Shown here in pieces: positions 1-7,685 of a stretch of DNA of 12,955 nt. The DNA is taken from NCBI GenBank assembly GCA_035512575.1, contig DATKDT010000099.1, positions 1 to 12,955 on the forward strand. The letters are read 5' to 3'. Each line of letters opens with the position of its first letter. Positions within the stretch are counted from its first letter, which is position 1. The notes under the pieces were generated by a model that was given only the letters and a program-made list of their open reading frames with translations, was not told the origin of the DNA and did not search any database. The position numbers were made by a program, and so were the translations under genes. The stretch is from JALYRV01 sp035512575 (lineage in GTDB: Bacteria; Acidobacteriota; Vicinamibacteria; Vicinamibacterales; SCN-69-37).

Positions 1-1
1 G

Positions 2-259
2 GAAATGGCCATGGGCCGCGGCGAGAACCACCCGGCCGTCGTGTCAGTCCGCCGCCAGCTGGAGGCCGTCCAACAGATGGCCGGCGAGCAGCGCGAGACG
101 CACAGCGAGGCGGTGCTGCTCGCGCGCGTGCAGCAGGAGCCCGCGGCCGCGGCGCCGCAGATCGAGCTGGCGCTGCACTACCTACGGGCGGGACGCCAGG
201 CCGAGGCCACCCAGGCGCTCGAGCGCGCGCTGAAGCTGCTGCGGCGCAAACGCTCCTAG
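2..259 (+). CDS. C-terminal fragment of a helical, TPR-like protein (partial, runs off left edge)
   Basis: The reading frame is open to the first base of the window and stops at a TAG (257-259), so this is most likely the tail of a longer gene. An internal ATG at 5 exists but has no visible ribosome binding site in the few bases available. The visible 84-85 residues are Ala/Gln/Glu/Arg-rich and helical. The final ~30 residues (from IELALHYLRAG to the end) have the A/L/G/A spacing of a tetratricopeptide-like helix pair, and the protein ends in a basic KLLRRKRS tail. The next gene on the same strand, 36 nt downstream, is also a TPR protein, so the two may be co-transcribed. The function cannot be assigned from this piece. 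Confidence 0.6.
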   Translation, partial: EMAMGRGENHPAVVSVRRQLEAVQQMAGEQRETHSEAVLLARVQQEPAAAAPQIELALHYLRAGRQAEATQALERALKLLRRKRS

Positions 260-295
260 CCGGAACTTCCTCGCTTCCGCGGTGTCTCAACCGGC

Positions 296-1834
296 GTGCG
301 GCGCCTGATCCCGTTTCTCCTCGTCGCGGCTCTCGCCGGCACGGCCTGCGGCACCTCGATCCGCAAGCAGCAGGCGCAGCGGCTCGCCGAGGCCAACGCG
401 CTGTTCATGCGCGGCTGCCACAGCTGCCTCGTCAGGGCGTTCGACACCTACAGCGCGCTCCGCGGCGAAGGCTTTCAGCCGGCGCTCGTCACCGGCAAGG
501 CGTTCGATGCGGCCATCCTGCTCGCCGCGCGCGAGAAAGAGCTCGCGATGGAAGCCACGTCGTGGATTGAACGAGCCGAGGGATTGCTTTCTTCCCGCGG
601 GCCTGTCGGCCCGCGATATCTCGAAATGGTCAACGCCCTTCCCTGGGCGCTCGGCCGGCACGATCGCGACTTCCGCGACGGCGCGATGATCGCCGTCGGG
701 CCGGTCCTCGACGCGCTCGAGAAGTGGGACGCCGCCCTCGGCCCCGCGCCCGCCCGCGATATCGTCGGCACCTATCTGATGGCAGCGGCGCGGTGCGCGT
801 TCACGCCGGCGCGCCTGCAGCCGAATCTGACGTTCGACGTGCTTGCCCCCGCACACGGCAGGACGCCGCTCATGCAGTACGCGGCGGGCATCTGCTCGCC
901 GGAGCTGCGATCGCATCTCGACGCGCTCGCCGGCGACGCCGACTTTCACGAGGTGACCTACCAGCTTGGCCGCCTCCGCCTGTATCAGGGCGGCGCCACC
1001 GTGCATCTCGACGCGCGCGTGCTGCTCGAAGCCGGGCACACCGCCATGCCCGACGCCATTGCCGTCACCTGGCTGCTGGCCAGCGTCCTGAGCGCGCTCG
1101 AGGAACACGAAGCCTGCGCCGCGATGTACGACGAGGTCATCCGGCGCGGCGGCGCGCGGCGCGAGTCGATGCTGAACCGCACGGTATGCCTCACACGCGC
1201 GGCGAAGCGGCCGGAGGCCATCCGCTCGGCCACCGAGATCATCGACACGCCCGGCATCCTCCGCGGCGAGGCCTACTTCTGGCGCGCCTGGAACCAGTAC
1301 CACGCGAAGAACCTGCCCGTCGCGCGCGTCGACGTCGAAAGCGCGAAGACGCTGTTCCAGGACGCGGACGTGTACGCCCTGAGCGGCTTCATCGCGTACG
1401 ACATGGACCAGAAGGACTACGCCTACACGGAGTTCGCCGAGGCGCTGCGGCGCAACCGCGAGTACTGCGTCGCCGCGTTCTATCAGGGGCTCATCGACTC
1501 GCAGAAGGAACAGTGGGAGCCCGCGGCCGGGCGCTACGTGAGTGCCACGGGCTGCTACGAGCGGTCGGTGCGCCGGCTCGAAAACGACCTGCGTCAGGCG
1601 CATGCGCTCGACGCCGACAACCCCACGCGCGAGCGGCGCATCCGGAATCTGACCGAAGGACTCGACGTCGAGAAGCTGCAGCTGGCCCGGGCAGCCTACA
1701 ACGTGGCCTACTCGTACGGCCGCCACGGCGACGCCGCGAAAGGCCTCCCCTACGCCGAGCAGGCCGCCGCCGCGCACCGCGACATGCGGAAGCTCGCCGA
1801 GGAACTGCTGGAGATTCTCCGCAAGGCCGGATAA
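296..1834 (+). CDS. TPR-repeat lipoprotein, function unknown
   Basis: This is a 512-residue protein starting at GTG 296. The N-terminus has two arginines, a hydrophobic stretch (residues 4-14) and a Cys at 18 preceded by GTA. That resembles a lipoprotein signal with a non-canonical residue at -3, so export and lipid anchoring are probable but not certain. The rest is alpha-helical. TPR-like helix pairs are clearest at about residues 323-370 (YFWRAWNQYHAKNLPVA region) and 375-425 (FAEALRRN...AAFYQG region). A Cys pair in the first repeat (CHSC, residues ~41-44) is not followed by His, so it is not a haem motif. TPR proteins usually act as protein-interaction scaffolds, but no partner is apparent. 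It lies 10 nt upstream of truA and probably shares its transcript. No strong Shine-Dalgarno precedes the GTG. Confidence 0.8.
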   Translation: MRRLIPFLLVAALAGTACGTSIRKQQAQRLAEANALFMRGCHSCLVRAFDTYSALRGEGFQPALVTGKAFDAAILLAAREKELAMEATSWIERAEGLLSSRGPVGPRYLEMVNALPWALGRHDRDFRDGAMIAVGPVLDALEKWDAALGPAPARDIVGTYLMAAARCAFTPARLQPNLTFDVLAPAHGRTPLMQYAAGICSPELRSHLDALAGDADFHEVTYQLGRLRLYQGGATVHLDARVLLEAGHTAMPDAIAVTWLLASVLSALEEHEACAAMYDEVIRRGGARRESMLNRTVCLTRAAKRPEAIRSATEIIDTPGILRGEAYFWRAWNQYHAKNLPVARVDVESAKTLFQDADVYALSGFIAYDMDQKDYAYTEFAEALRRNREYCVAAFYQGLIDSQKEQWEPAAGRYVSATGCYERSVRRLENDLRQAHALDADNPTRERRIRNLTEGLDVEKLQLARAAYNVAYSYGRHGDAAKGLPYAEQAAAAHRDMRKLAEELLEILRKAG

Positions 1835-1844
1835 CCTCGAACGC

Positions 1845-2663
1845 GTGCCGAGGTTTCTTCTCCGCATCGAATACGCCGGCACCCGCTACCGCGGCTGGCA
1901 GATCCAGTCCAACGCGCGCACCGTGCAGGGCGAAATCGCGCAGGCCGCGCGCGACGTGCTCGGCACGCCGAATTTCGAGCTGTACGGCTCGGGCCGCACC
2001 GACGCCGGCGTGCACGCGCTCGAGCAGGTCGCGCACCTCGACACGGCCGTCAAGATGCCGCCGGCGATGCTGGCCGACCGGATCAACGCGCTGCTGCCGG
2101 CCGACATCAACATCCTCTCGGCCGAGACGGTCGACCGGCGCTTTCACGCGCGCCATTCGGCGACCTCGCGCAGCTACGTCTACCAGATCGCCCGCCGCCG
2201 CACCGCCTTCGCGAAGCCCTACGTGTGGTGGGTCCGCGATCCGCTCGACATCACCCGCATGCGCGAGGCCGCCGCGATTTTCACCGGCCTCCACGACTTC
2301 CGCGCGTTTACAGACGATGATCCCGATGAGAAGTCGACGAAGGTGCTCGTGGAATCGCTGACGGTGGAGGAGGAGGGCGATCTGGTGCTCGTCCGCGTCG
2401 CCGGATCGCACTTCATCTGGAAGATGGTCCGCCGCATCGTCGGCATCCTGGTGGAAGCGGGACAAGGCGGGCTGACGCGCAAGCAGATCGAGGCGATGCT
2501 CGAGGGTGACTCGGACCTGCCCGCGCGCCTCACCGCGCCCGCCTCAGGCCTGTTCCTCGAGAAGGTGACCTACGACGGCAAGGACGCGCCGCCGCGTCAG
2601 ACCCAGGCGACGAGGATGGGGATGAAAGCGTCCTTCCATTCGGCGCGCGCCACGCGCCGGTAG
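1845..2663 (+). CDS. truA: tRNA pseudouridine(38-40) synthase TruA
   Basis: TruA converts uridines 38, 39 and 40 of the tRNA anticodon arm to pseudouridine in the cytoplasm. The 272-residue product has the family's usual length. It shows the N-terminal YAGTRYRGWQIQ segment, the catalytic-loop motif GSGRTDAGVHA with the nucleophilic Asp at residue 53, a central FHARHSATSRSYVYQI segment, and the C-terminal HFIWKMVRRIVGILVEAG and GLFLEKVTYD elements. The start is GTG at 1845, chosen because the conserved fold begins at residue 3; no clear ribosome binding site precedes it. The last ~27 residues after VTYDG are basic and low-complexity. The final 67 bp are antisense to the 3' end of the convergent methyltransferase gene. 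Family assignment is secure. Confidence 0.96.
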   Translation: MPRFLLRIEYAGTRYRGWQIQSNARTVQGEIAQAARDVLGTPNFELYGSGRTDAGVHALEQVAHLDTAVKMPPAMLADRINALLPADINILSAETVDRRFHARHSATSRSYVYQIARRRTAFAKPYVWWVRDPLDITRMREAAAIFTGLHDFRAFTDDDPDEKSTKVLVESLTVEEEGDLVLVRVAGSHFIWKMVRRIVGILVEAGQGGLTRKQIEAMLEGDSDLPARLTAPASGLFLEKVTYDGKDAPPRQTQATRMGMKASFHSARATRR

Positions 2664-3370
2664 CCGTTCTTCTTCTCGTCGTAGACGTCCACGCGCGAGA
2701 AGCCGGCCTCGCGCAGGGCGTCGACGAGCTCCGTGATCGCCCACAGCCGCCAGTCGTAGGTGAAGGCGCGTTCCATCTTCTTCCGCTGCCCCTTCATCCT
2801 GAAGTGGATGTACCGCAGCGCGCGGCCGGTGATGGCGTCCATCGGCCGCTGGTCCCAGGTGTAGACGAACTTCGCGTAGTTGCGCACTTCGTTGCCGCGC
2901 TCGAGCGAGTCGGGACCGCTGTAGCCGTCGAGCATGAAGGCGCCGTCGGGTTTGATCGCGCGCTTCGCTTTGCGGAAGTAGTCGACCAGATCCTCGCGCG
3001 TCATGAAGACGCTGTAGGAGAAGTTGAACGCGACTGTTACGTCTGCCTTGGGCGAAAAGACCGAGCGCACGTCCTTCCGCAGCAGCGTGACGCGGTGCGC
3101 CTGGTCGCCAAGTGGTGCGATGTTCCACTTGCGCCCCCACGCCAGCGTCGCCGCGTGGAGATCCAGGCCCAGCGCCGTGCGCTTCGGATGGCTGCGCACC
3201 CACTCGGCCGAGATGAACGCCGTGCCGCAGAAGTCTTCGCGCAGCGCCAGCGGCACGCGGGCGCGCTCGCCGGTGAACACGCGATTCACGAAGTCGATGT
3301 CGAACCGGGGCCGCTGCACGGCGCGCTCGTACATGCCGTACTTGTCGTAGGGTTTTCTTGGGCGTTTCAT
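2597..3370 (-). CDS. class I SAM-dependent methyltransferase
   Basis: This is a 257-residue Rossmann-type methyltransferase. The SAM-binding motif I region is the variant REDFCGTAFISAEW (residues 44-57) in place of the usual GxGxG. It is followed by the strand-2 acidic residue Asp70 in GLDLH and by a post-II KADVTVAFNFSYS segment around 108-120. The C-terminus (AEWKDAFIPILVAWV) is the antiparallel final strand typical of the fold. The substrate cannot be inferred. It is the last gene of the minus-strand run, 35 nt after the pdxH stop. That gap is an ATTAGGG-type heptamer array, so no ribosome binding site precedes the ATG at 3370. Met13 (GMYERA) is an alternative start but also lacks one. Whether it belongs to the pyrimidine operon or is a passenger is unclear. 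Confidence 0.82.
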   Translation of the reverse strand: MKRPRKPYDKYGMYERAVQRPRFDIDFVNRVFTGERARVPLALREDFCGTAFISAEWVRSHPKRTALGLDLHAATLAWGRKWNIAPLGDQAHRVTLLRKDVRSVFSPKADVTVAFNFSYSVFMTREDLVDYFRKAKRAIKPDGAFMLDGYSGPDSLERGNEVRNYAKFVYTWDQRPMDAITGRALRYIHFRMKGQRKKMERAFTYDWRLWAITELVDALREAGFSRVDVYDEKKNGYRRVARAEWKDAFIPILVAWV

Positions 3371-3373
3371 CGA

Positions 3374-3412
3374 GGATTAGGGATTAGGGATCTGCGATTA
3401 GGCGATTACGGG
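3374..3412. repeat. GGATTAG-type heptamer array in the pdxH/methyltransferase spacer
   Basis: On the + strand the unit GGATTAG occurs twice in perfect tandem (3374-3387). It is followed in the same 7-nt register by GGATCTG and CGATTAG, then by a one-base-shifted GCGATTA. The array fills the whole 35-nt spacer and supplies the TAA stop of pdxH (3406-3408, minus strand). It leaves the downstream methyltransferase ATG without a Shine-Dalgarno. No function is assigned. Confidence 0.75.
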
Positions 3413-3993
3413 TAGAGTCTGACTTCTGTCCAGGGCGCGTCGCTCGACGCGCGATCGTAGCGGATGCGCTCGTGCAGCCGTCCGGGTCTGCCGATCCAGA
3501 ACTCCATCATCGACGGCGCCAGCCGATAGCCCGACCAGAACGGCGGCCGCGGCACCGGCTTGCCGTCGAAGTCGGCGGTGAACCGCGCCACGCGAATCTC
3601 CAGCGCGTCCTCCTGCTCGAGCGGCGCGCTCTGCTTCGACGCCCACGCGCCGATCTGACTGTCACGCGGACGCGACGCGAAATAGGTGTCGGCCTCCTCG
3701 TCCGGCACCTGCACGGACGGCCCTTCGATGCGCACCTGCCGCTCGATGAGCGGCCAGTGGAGGCAGAGCGCCGAGTCGGGCCGCGCGGCCAGATCGCGCG
3801 CCTTGGGGGATGCCAGGTTGGTGAAGTAGGTGAAGCCGGTCTCGTCGAAATACTGAATCAGCACCATGCGCGACGATGGATGGCCGGCGGCGTCGACCGT
3901 GGCGAGCGACGCCGCCTTCGCGTCGAGCGCTTCCGACGAGTCGACGGCCTGGTCGAACCACTCTCTGTAGAGGGCGAAGGGATCCTGCACCAC
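3406..3993 (-). CDS. pdxH: pyridoxamine/pyridoxine 5'-phosphate oxidase PdxH
   Basis: PdxH is an FMN enzyme that oxidises PNP or PMP to pyridoxal 5'-phosphate. The 195 residues cover the family core: the FMN strand SRMVLIQYFD (41-50), GFTYFTNLASPKARDL (53-68), the substrate-loop motif SRPRDSQIGAWASKQS (107-122), and the C-terminal PPFWSGYRLAP and FWIGRPGRLHERIRYDR elements ending in RLYP. By eye, Tyr104, Arg108 and Ser112 match the PLP-phosphate contacts Tyr129, Arg133 and Ser137 of E. coli PdxH. The Lys of the usual VLLK motif is Gln47 here. The start is one of two consecutive GTG codons (3993 or 3990), 20 nt after the aminotransferase stop. Its place directly behind a PLP-dependent aminotransferase suggests local cofactor supply. 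The protein is somewhat shorter at the N-terminus than E. coli PdxH, which is common. Confidence 0.95.
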   Translation of the reverse strand: MVQDPFALYREWFDQAVDSSEALDAKAASLATVDAAGHPSSRMVLIQYFDETGFTYFTNLASPKARDLAARPDSALCLHWPLIERQVRIEGPSVQVPDEEADTYFASRPRDSQIGAWASKQSAPLEQEDALEIRVARFTADFDGKPVPRPPFWSGYRLAPSMMEFWIGRPGRLHERIRYDRASSDAPWTEVRLYP

Positions 3994-4013
3994 AGAAGAA
4001 TACTACGCGGCCG

Positions 4014-5339
4014 TCAGCGCGCGACGGCCTTGTCGGCCTCCGCGAGCGCCCGATCGATGATGTCGAAGCCCTCGTCCAGCTCCGCCTCGGTGATCGTCAG
4101 CGGCGGATTCGTGAAGAACGTGTTCCATCGCACGAACGTGTACAGGCCGTGCTCGCGGAAGAACGCGCCGACCGCCTTCATCTCGGGCGATGCGCCGTTG
4201 AAGGGCGCCATCGGCTCCATGGTTTTCCGATCGCGGACGAGTTCGACGATGCCGAACAGGCCGATGGATCTGACCGCGCCCACCGACGGGTGCTTCGCGG
4301 CCAGCCCGTCCAGCCGCGCCTTCATGTGCGCGCCCATCGTCGCGGCGCGCTCGATGATGCCGTCCTGCTGATACACGTCGATGGTCGCAAGCGCCGCCGC
4401 GCACGCGAGCGGATGGCTGTTGTAGGTGAGGCCGCCGGCAAACACGCGGTCCTTGAAGAAGTCGGCAATCGGACGCCGCAGCCCGACGGCGCCGAGCTGC
4501 ACGTACGCGCTCGTCAGCCCCTTCGCCATCGTCAGGATGTCGGGCACGACATCCCAGTGATCGACCGCGAACCACTTGCCGGTGCGCCCGAAGCCCGACA
4601 TCACCTCGTCGGCAATCATGAGGATGCCGTACTTGTCGCACAGGTCGCGCACGCCGCGCAGGTAGCCGTCGGGCGGCACCAGGATGCCGTTCGTGCCGGT
4701 GACCGGCTCGAGGATGAACGCCGCGATGCTCTGCGGCCCTTCGAGCTGGATGTGCTCCTCGAGATTCGCGAGCGCGGCCTCGGCCGTGTCCCATCCGCGC
4801 TGGATGCCGTGGTAGGGATCCATCACGTGCACCACGCCCGGCATGCCTGGTTCGGCGGCCCAGCGCCTGGGATCGCCGGTCAGCGAGATCGAGCCGGCGG
4901 ACGCGCCGTGATACGAGCGGTAGCGCGCCAGAATCTTGTGCCGGCCGGTGTACCAGCGCGCCACCTTGATGGCGTTCTCGTTGGCCTCGGCGCCGCCGTT
5001 GGTGAAGAAGAAGGCGTCGATGTCGCCCGGCGTGACCTCCGCGAGCTTCGCCCCCAGCCGCGCGCGCGGCTCGGTGGCCATGTAGGGATTGGCGTACGCC
5101 AGCACCGCGGCCTGCTCCTGGATCGCCTTGATCACGCGCTCGTCGCCATGGCCGATGTTCACGCACATCAGCTGGCTGTTGAAGTCGATGAAGCGCTTCC
5201 CTTCCGGCGTCCAAAAGTACACGCCCTTCGCCCGCGCCACCGGAATCGGATCCGCCGCCCCCTGCGCCGACCACTCGAAGATCGTGTGGCGCTTCGACAG
5301 CGCCACCATCTCATCACCGGTCATCGGGGTTCTTGTCAT
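4014..5339 (-). CDS. class III PLP aminotransferase, probable beta-alanine/beta-aminoisobutyrate transaminase
   Basis: A fold-type I class III (omega-amino acid) aminotransferase of 441 residues. It has the substrate-side segment FIDFNSQLMCVNIGHG (50-65), the phosphate-binding TNGGAEANENAIKVAR (113-128), Glu211-Pro in ILEPV, the PLP-pyridine Asp244 in IADEVMSGFGRTG, and the Schiff-base Lys273 in TMAKGLTSAY. The family transfers the amino group of beta-alanine, GABA or taurine to pyruvate or 2-oxoglutarate. The operon partners (beta-ureidopropionase upstream, mmsA first gene) point to beta-alanine giving malonate semialdehyde, and beta-aminoisobutyrate for thymine. The frame is open back to 5573, but that extension translates the end of hydA and a repeat spacer, so ATG 5339 is preferred. 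Met6 (5324) is also possible. Neither has a recognisable ribosome binding site. Confidence 0.88.
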   Translation of the reverse strand: MTRTPMTGDEMVALSKRHTIFEWSAQGAADPIPVARAKGVYFWTPEGKRFIDFNSQLMCVNIGHGDERVIKAIQEQAAVLAYANPYMATEPRARLGAKLAEVTPGDIDAFFFTNGGAEANENAIKVARWYTGRHKILARYRSYHGASAGSISLTGDPRRWAAEPGMPGVVHVMDPYHGIQRGWDTAEAALANLEEHIQLEGPQSIAAFILEPVTGTNGILVPPDGYLRGVRDLCDKYGILMIADEVMSGFGRTGKWFAVDHWDVVPDILTMAKGLTSAYVQLGAVGLRRPIADFFKDRVFAGGLTYNSHPLACAAALATIDVYQQDGIIERAATMGAHMKARLDGLAAKHPSVGAVRSIGLFGIVELVRDRKTMEPMAPFNGASPEMKAVGAFFREHGLYTFVRWNTFFTNPPLTITEAELDEGFDIIDRALAEADKAVAR

Positions 5340-5346
5340 AGCTGTC

Positions 5347-5444
5347 GTTCGGGAGTTCGGATGTTCGGTGTTCGGGCGTTCGTCTGTATGGTTCGGAACC
5401 GGACAAGCGAACACCCGAACGTCCGAACGTCCGAACCGCCGAAC
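5347..5444. repeat. GTTCGG octamer arrays arranged as a 98-nt inverted repeat
   Basis: The + strand left arm (5347-5382) is five GTTCGG-type units spaced 7-8 nt apart. The right arm (5408-5444) is the complementary CGAAC/CCGAAC series with 8-nt spacing. The two arms pair along nearly their whole length, with about 25 nt between them that itself contains the palindrome GGTTCGGAACC. The element fills the 106-nt gap between the dihydropyrimidinase stop and the aminotransferase start. In the polycistronic transcript it would form a long hairpin, which could act as a processing or stability boundary. That role is inference. Confidence 0.8.
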
Positions 5445-5445
5445 C

Positions 5446-6822
5446 TCATGATCGCGCGCTGCGTTTGATGAACTCGCCGGCGCCTTTGCGTCCGACGAAC
5501 TTCCCGTCCTCGACGATGACCCGGCCGCGCGAGATGACGGTTTCGCTGACGCCCTGCACCGTGCGGCCTTCATAGGGGTTGTAGTCCACCTTCATGTGCA
5601 GCGTGTCGACCGACAGCAGCTGCGAGCGCTCGGCGTTGAAGATCACGATGTCGGCGTCCGAGCCGGGCGCGATCGTGCCTTTCCGCGGGAACATGCCGAA
5701 GATCTTCGCCGGCGACGTCGACGTCAGCTCGACCCAGCGGCTGAGCGAGATGCGGCCGGTGCGCACGCCGCCGTCGTAGACCAGACTCATGCGCGTCTCG
5801 ATGCCGGGCGCGCCGTTCGGAATCTTCGAGAAGTCGCCGTGCCCGAGCACCTTCTGCTCCTTCATGCAGAAGGGACAATGATCCGTCGAGATCGCCTGCA
5901 GGTCGTTGAACGCAAGGCCGCGCCAGAGCCGGTCCTGCGTTTCTTTCGGCCGCAGCGGCGGGCTCATGACGTACTTCGCGCCCTCGAAGCCGGGCTCCTC
6001 GTAGTTGTCGTACGACAGGAATAGATACTGCGGGCACGTCTCGGCATACGCCGGCAGCCCGCGATCGCGTGCTTCGGTGACCATGTCGAGCGCTTCGGCC
6101 GCCGAGAGGTGCACGATGTAGACGGGCACGTCGGCCATCTCGGCCAGCGCAATCGCGCGATGCGTGGCCTCGCCCTCCGCGCGCGCCGGCCGCGTCAGCG
6201 CGTGATACTTCGGCGCGGTCTTGCCTTCCGCCAGCGCCTTCTTCACGAGCACGTCGATCACGCCGCCGTTCTCGGCATGCATGCAGATCGTGCCGCCGTT
6301 CTTTCCCGACCGCAGCATCGCCCTGAAGATCGACGCATCGTCCAGCATGAAGACGCCGGGATAGGCCATGAAGAGCTTGAACGAGGTCACGCCCTCCTCG
6401 ACCATCGCGTCCATCTCGTCTTCGACCGCGTCGGTGAGCTCGGTGATGATCATGTGGAAGCCGTAGTCGATGACGGCCTTCCCCTCGGCCTTCTTCCGCC
6501 ACGCGTCGAGCGCCTCGCCGAGCGACTGGCCGCGATACTGAATCGCGAAGTCGACAATCGACGTCGTCCCGCCAAACGCCGCCGCCGTCGTGCCAGACTC
6601 GAAGTCGTCGGCCGACGTGGTGCCGCCGAAAGGCATGTCGAGATGCGTGTGCACGTCGATGCCGCCCGGCAGCACGTACTTGCCGCCGGCGTCGATCACG
6701 CGATCGGCCGGCATCGTGAGATTCGTGCCGATGGTCGTCACGCGGTCGCCCTCGACGAACACGTCGCCGCGGTAGATGTCGCTCGCGTTGAGGATGAGGC
6801 CGTTCTTGATCAGCAGGCTCAC
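5446..6822 (-). CDS. hydA: dihydropyrimidinase (D-hydantoinase family)
   Basis: This is a 458-residue amidohydrolase that opens the dihydrouracil or dihydrothymine ring to N-carbamoyl-beta-alanine or N-carbamoyl-beta-aminoisobutyrate. The binuclear metal ligands are all visible: His58 and His60 (IDVHTHLDMPFGG), the carboxylated Lys149 (TSFKLFMAYPG), His182 (CMHAENG), His238 (YIVHLSAAEA) and Asp314 (ISTDHCPFC). Length and motif spacing match bacterial D-hydantoinases/dihydropyrimidinases rather than allantoinase or dihydroorotase. The start is GTG 6822, with GGAG (complement of 6828-6831) five bases upstream. It overlaps the beta-ureidopropionase stop as GTGA, so translation is probably coupled. 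The gene order with preA, the ureidopropionase and mmsA makes pyrimidines, not hydantoins, the likely physiological substrate. Confidence 0.95.
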   Translation of the reverse strand: MSLLIKNGLILNASDIYRGDVFVEGDRVTTIGTNLTMPADRVIDAGGKYVLPGGIDVHTHLDMPFGGTTSADDFESGTTAAAFGGTTSIVDFAIQYRGQSLGEALDAWRKKAEGKAVIDYGFHMIITELTDAVEDEMDAMVEEGVTSFKLFMAYPGVFMLDDASIFRAMLRSGKNGGTICMHAENGGVIDVLVKKALAEGKTAPKYHALTRPARAEGEATHRAIALAEMADVPVYIVHLSAAEALDMVTEARDRGLPAYAETCPQYLFLSYDNYEEPGFEGAKYVMSPPLRPKETQDRLWRGLAFNDLQAISTDHCPFCMKEQKVLGHGDFSKIPNGAPGIETRMSLVYDGGVRTGRISLSRWVELTSTSPAKIFGMFPRKGTIAPGSDADIVIFNAERSQLLSVDTLHMKVDYNPYEGRTVQGVSETVISRGRVIVEDGKFVGRKGAGEFIKRSARS

Positions 6823-7685
6823 AGCAGCTCCGCCATGGGTCCGTACGTTTCAGGCCTGCGGTCGCGATAGAACTGCCACACGCGCCGCACTTCTTCGATC
6901 ATGTCGAGGTCGCACTCGGCCGACACGAGCTCGTTCCTGTGCTCCGATCCCGTCGCCAGGAAGTTGCCGCGGGGATCGACGATGTAGGAGGAGCCGTAGA
7001 AGCGGCCGATGTTCCATGGCGCCTCGGTGCCGACGCGGTTGCTGCAGGCCATGAAGTAGCCGTTGGCCACGGCATGCGCCGGCTGTTCGAGTTTCCAGAG
7101 GTACTGCGAGAGGCCGGCGACGGTGGCCGACGGGTTGAAGACGATCTCCGCGCCGTTGAGACCGAGCAGGCGCGCGCCTTCGGGAAAGTGCCGGTCGTAG
7201 CAGATGTAGACGCCGACCTTGCCGTAGCGCGTCTGGAACACCGGATAGCCGAGATTGCCCGGCTTGAAGAAGTACTTCTCCCAGAAGCCGCTGGTGTGCG
7301 GGATGTGGTTCTTGCGGTACTTGCCGAGATACGTGCCGTCGGCGTCGTACACCGCGGCGGTGTTGTAGTAGATGCCCGCGGCCTCGCGCTCGTACACCGG
7401 CACGACGACGGCCATCTGATGCTTCGCGGCGAGTTTCGCGATTCGGTCGGTCGTGGGGCCGGGGACTTCTTCCGCGATGTCGTACCAGTGCGCGTCCTGC
7501 GAGGGGCAGAAGTACGGGCCGTTGAAGATCTCCTGCAGCCCGAGAATCTGCACGCCGCGCTTCCCTGCCTCCTCGATCAGCGGCAGATGGACGTCGATGG
7601 CGGCCTCGCGCACTTTCTCGATCGGCCACGACGGGTCGAACGGCGTCGCGGCCTGAATCACTCCTGTATGGACGTTCCGCGGCAT
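6819..7685 (-). CDS. beta-ureidopropionase (N-carbamoyl-beta-alanine amidohydrolase), nitrilase superfamily
   Basis: A CN-hydrolase of 288 residues that cleaves N-carbamoyl-beta-alanine to beta-alanine, CO2 and NH3. The Glu-Lys-Cys triad is intact: Glu52 (GLQEIFNGPYFCP), Lys125 (YRKNHIPH) and Cys162 (VYICYDRHFPE). The second conserved Glu, Glu136, lies in FWEKYFF. HIPHTSGFWEKYFFKPGN and FNPSATV are characteristic of beta-ureidopropionases and the related N-carbamoylputrescine amidases. Genomic context decides for the former. The frame allows a GTG at 7694, but the ATG at 7685 is preferred: it makes a TGATG overlap with the mmsA stop and has a strong GAGGTGG site five bases upstream. The GTG would sit inside that ribosome binding site. 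The stop overlaps hydA by 4 nt. Confidence 0.94.
   Translation of the reverse strand: MPRNVHTGVIQAATPFDPSWPIEKVREAAIDVHLPLIEEAGKRGVQILGLQEIFNGPYFCPSQDAHWYDIAEEVPGPTTDRIAKLAAKHQMAVVVPVYEREAAGIYYNTAAVYDADGTYLGKYRKNHIPHTSGFWEKYFFKPGNLGYPVFQTRYGKVGVYICYDRHFPEGARLLGLNGAEIVFNPSATVAGLSQYLWKLEQPAHAVANGYFMACSNRVGTEAPWNIGRFYGSSYIVDPRGNFLATGSEHRNELVSAECDLDMIEEVRRVWQFYRDRRPETYGPMAELL

Noticed and set aside
413..427. CHSC motif in the TPR lipoprotein as a haem c site
   Set aside because: A c-type site needs CxxCH. The second Cys here is followed by Leu.
287..1882. 531-codon open frame on the minus strand opposite the TPR lipoprotein
   Set aside because: It is an antisense shadow caused by high GC. It has no recognisable domain, while the + strand frame has a signal sequence and TPR helices.
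5347..5444. GTTCGG array as a CRISPR
   Set aside because: Units are 7-8 nt with no unique spacers and are arranged as inverted arms. No cas genes are nearby.
5340..5573. Longer aminotransferase N-terminus starting at 5573
   Set aside because: The extra 78 residues translate the out-of-frame end of the dihydropyrimidinase gene and the GTTCGG spacer repeat. Family similarity begins at the MTGDEMVALSKRH segment.
5446..7685. Reading the dihydropyrimidinase/amidohydrolase pair as a hydantoin utilisation cluster
   Set aside because: The CN-hydrolase resembles beta-ureidopropionase, no hydantoin racemase is present, and preA, the aminotransferase and mmsA only make sense for pyrimidine breakdown.
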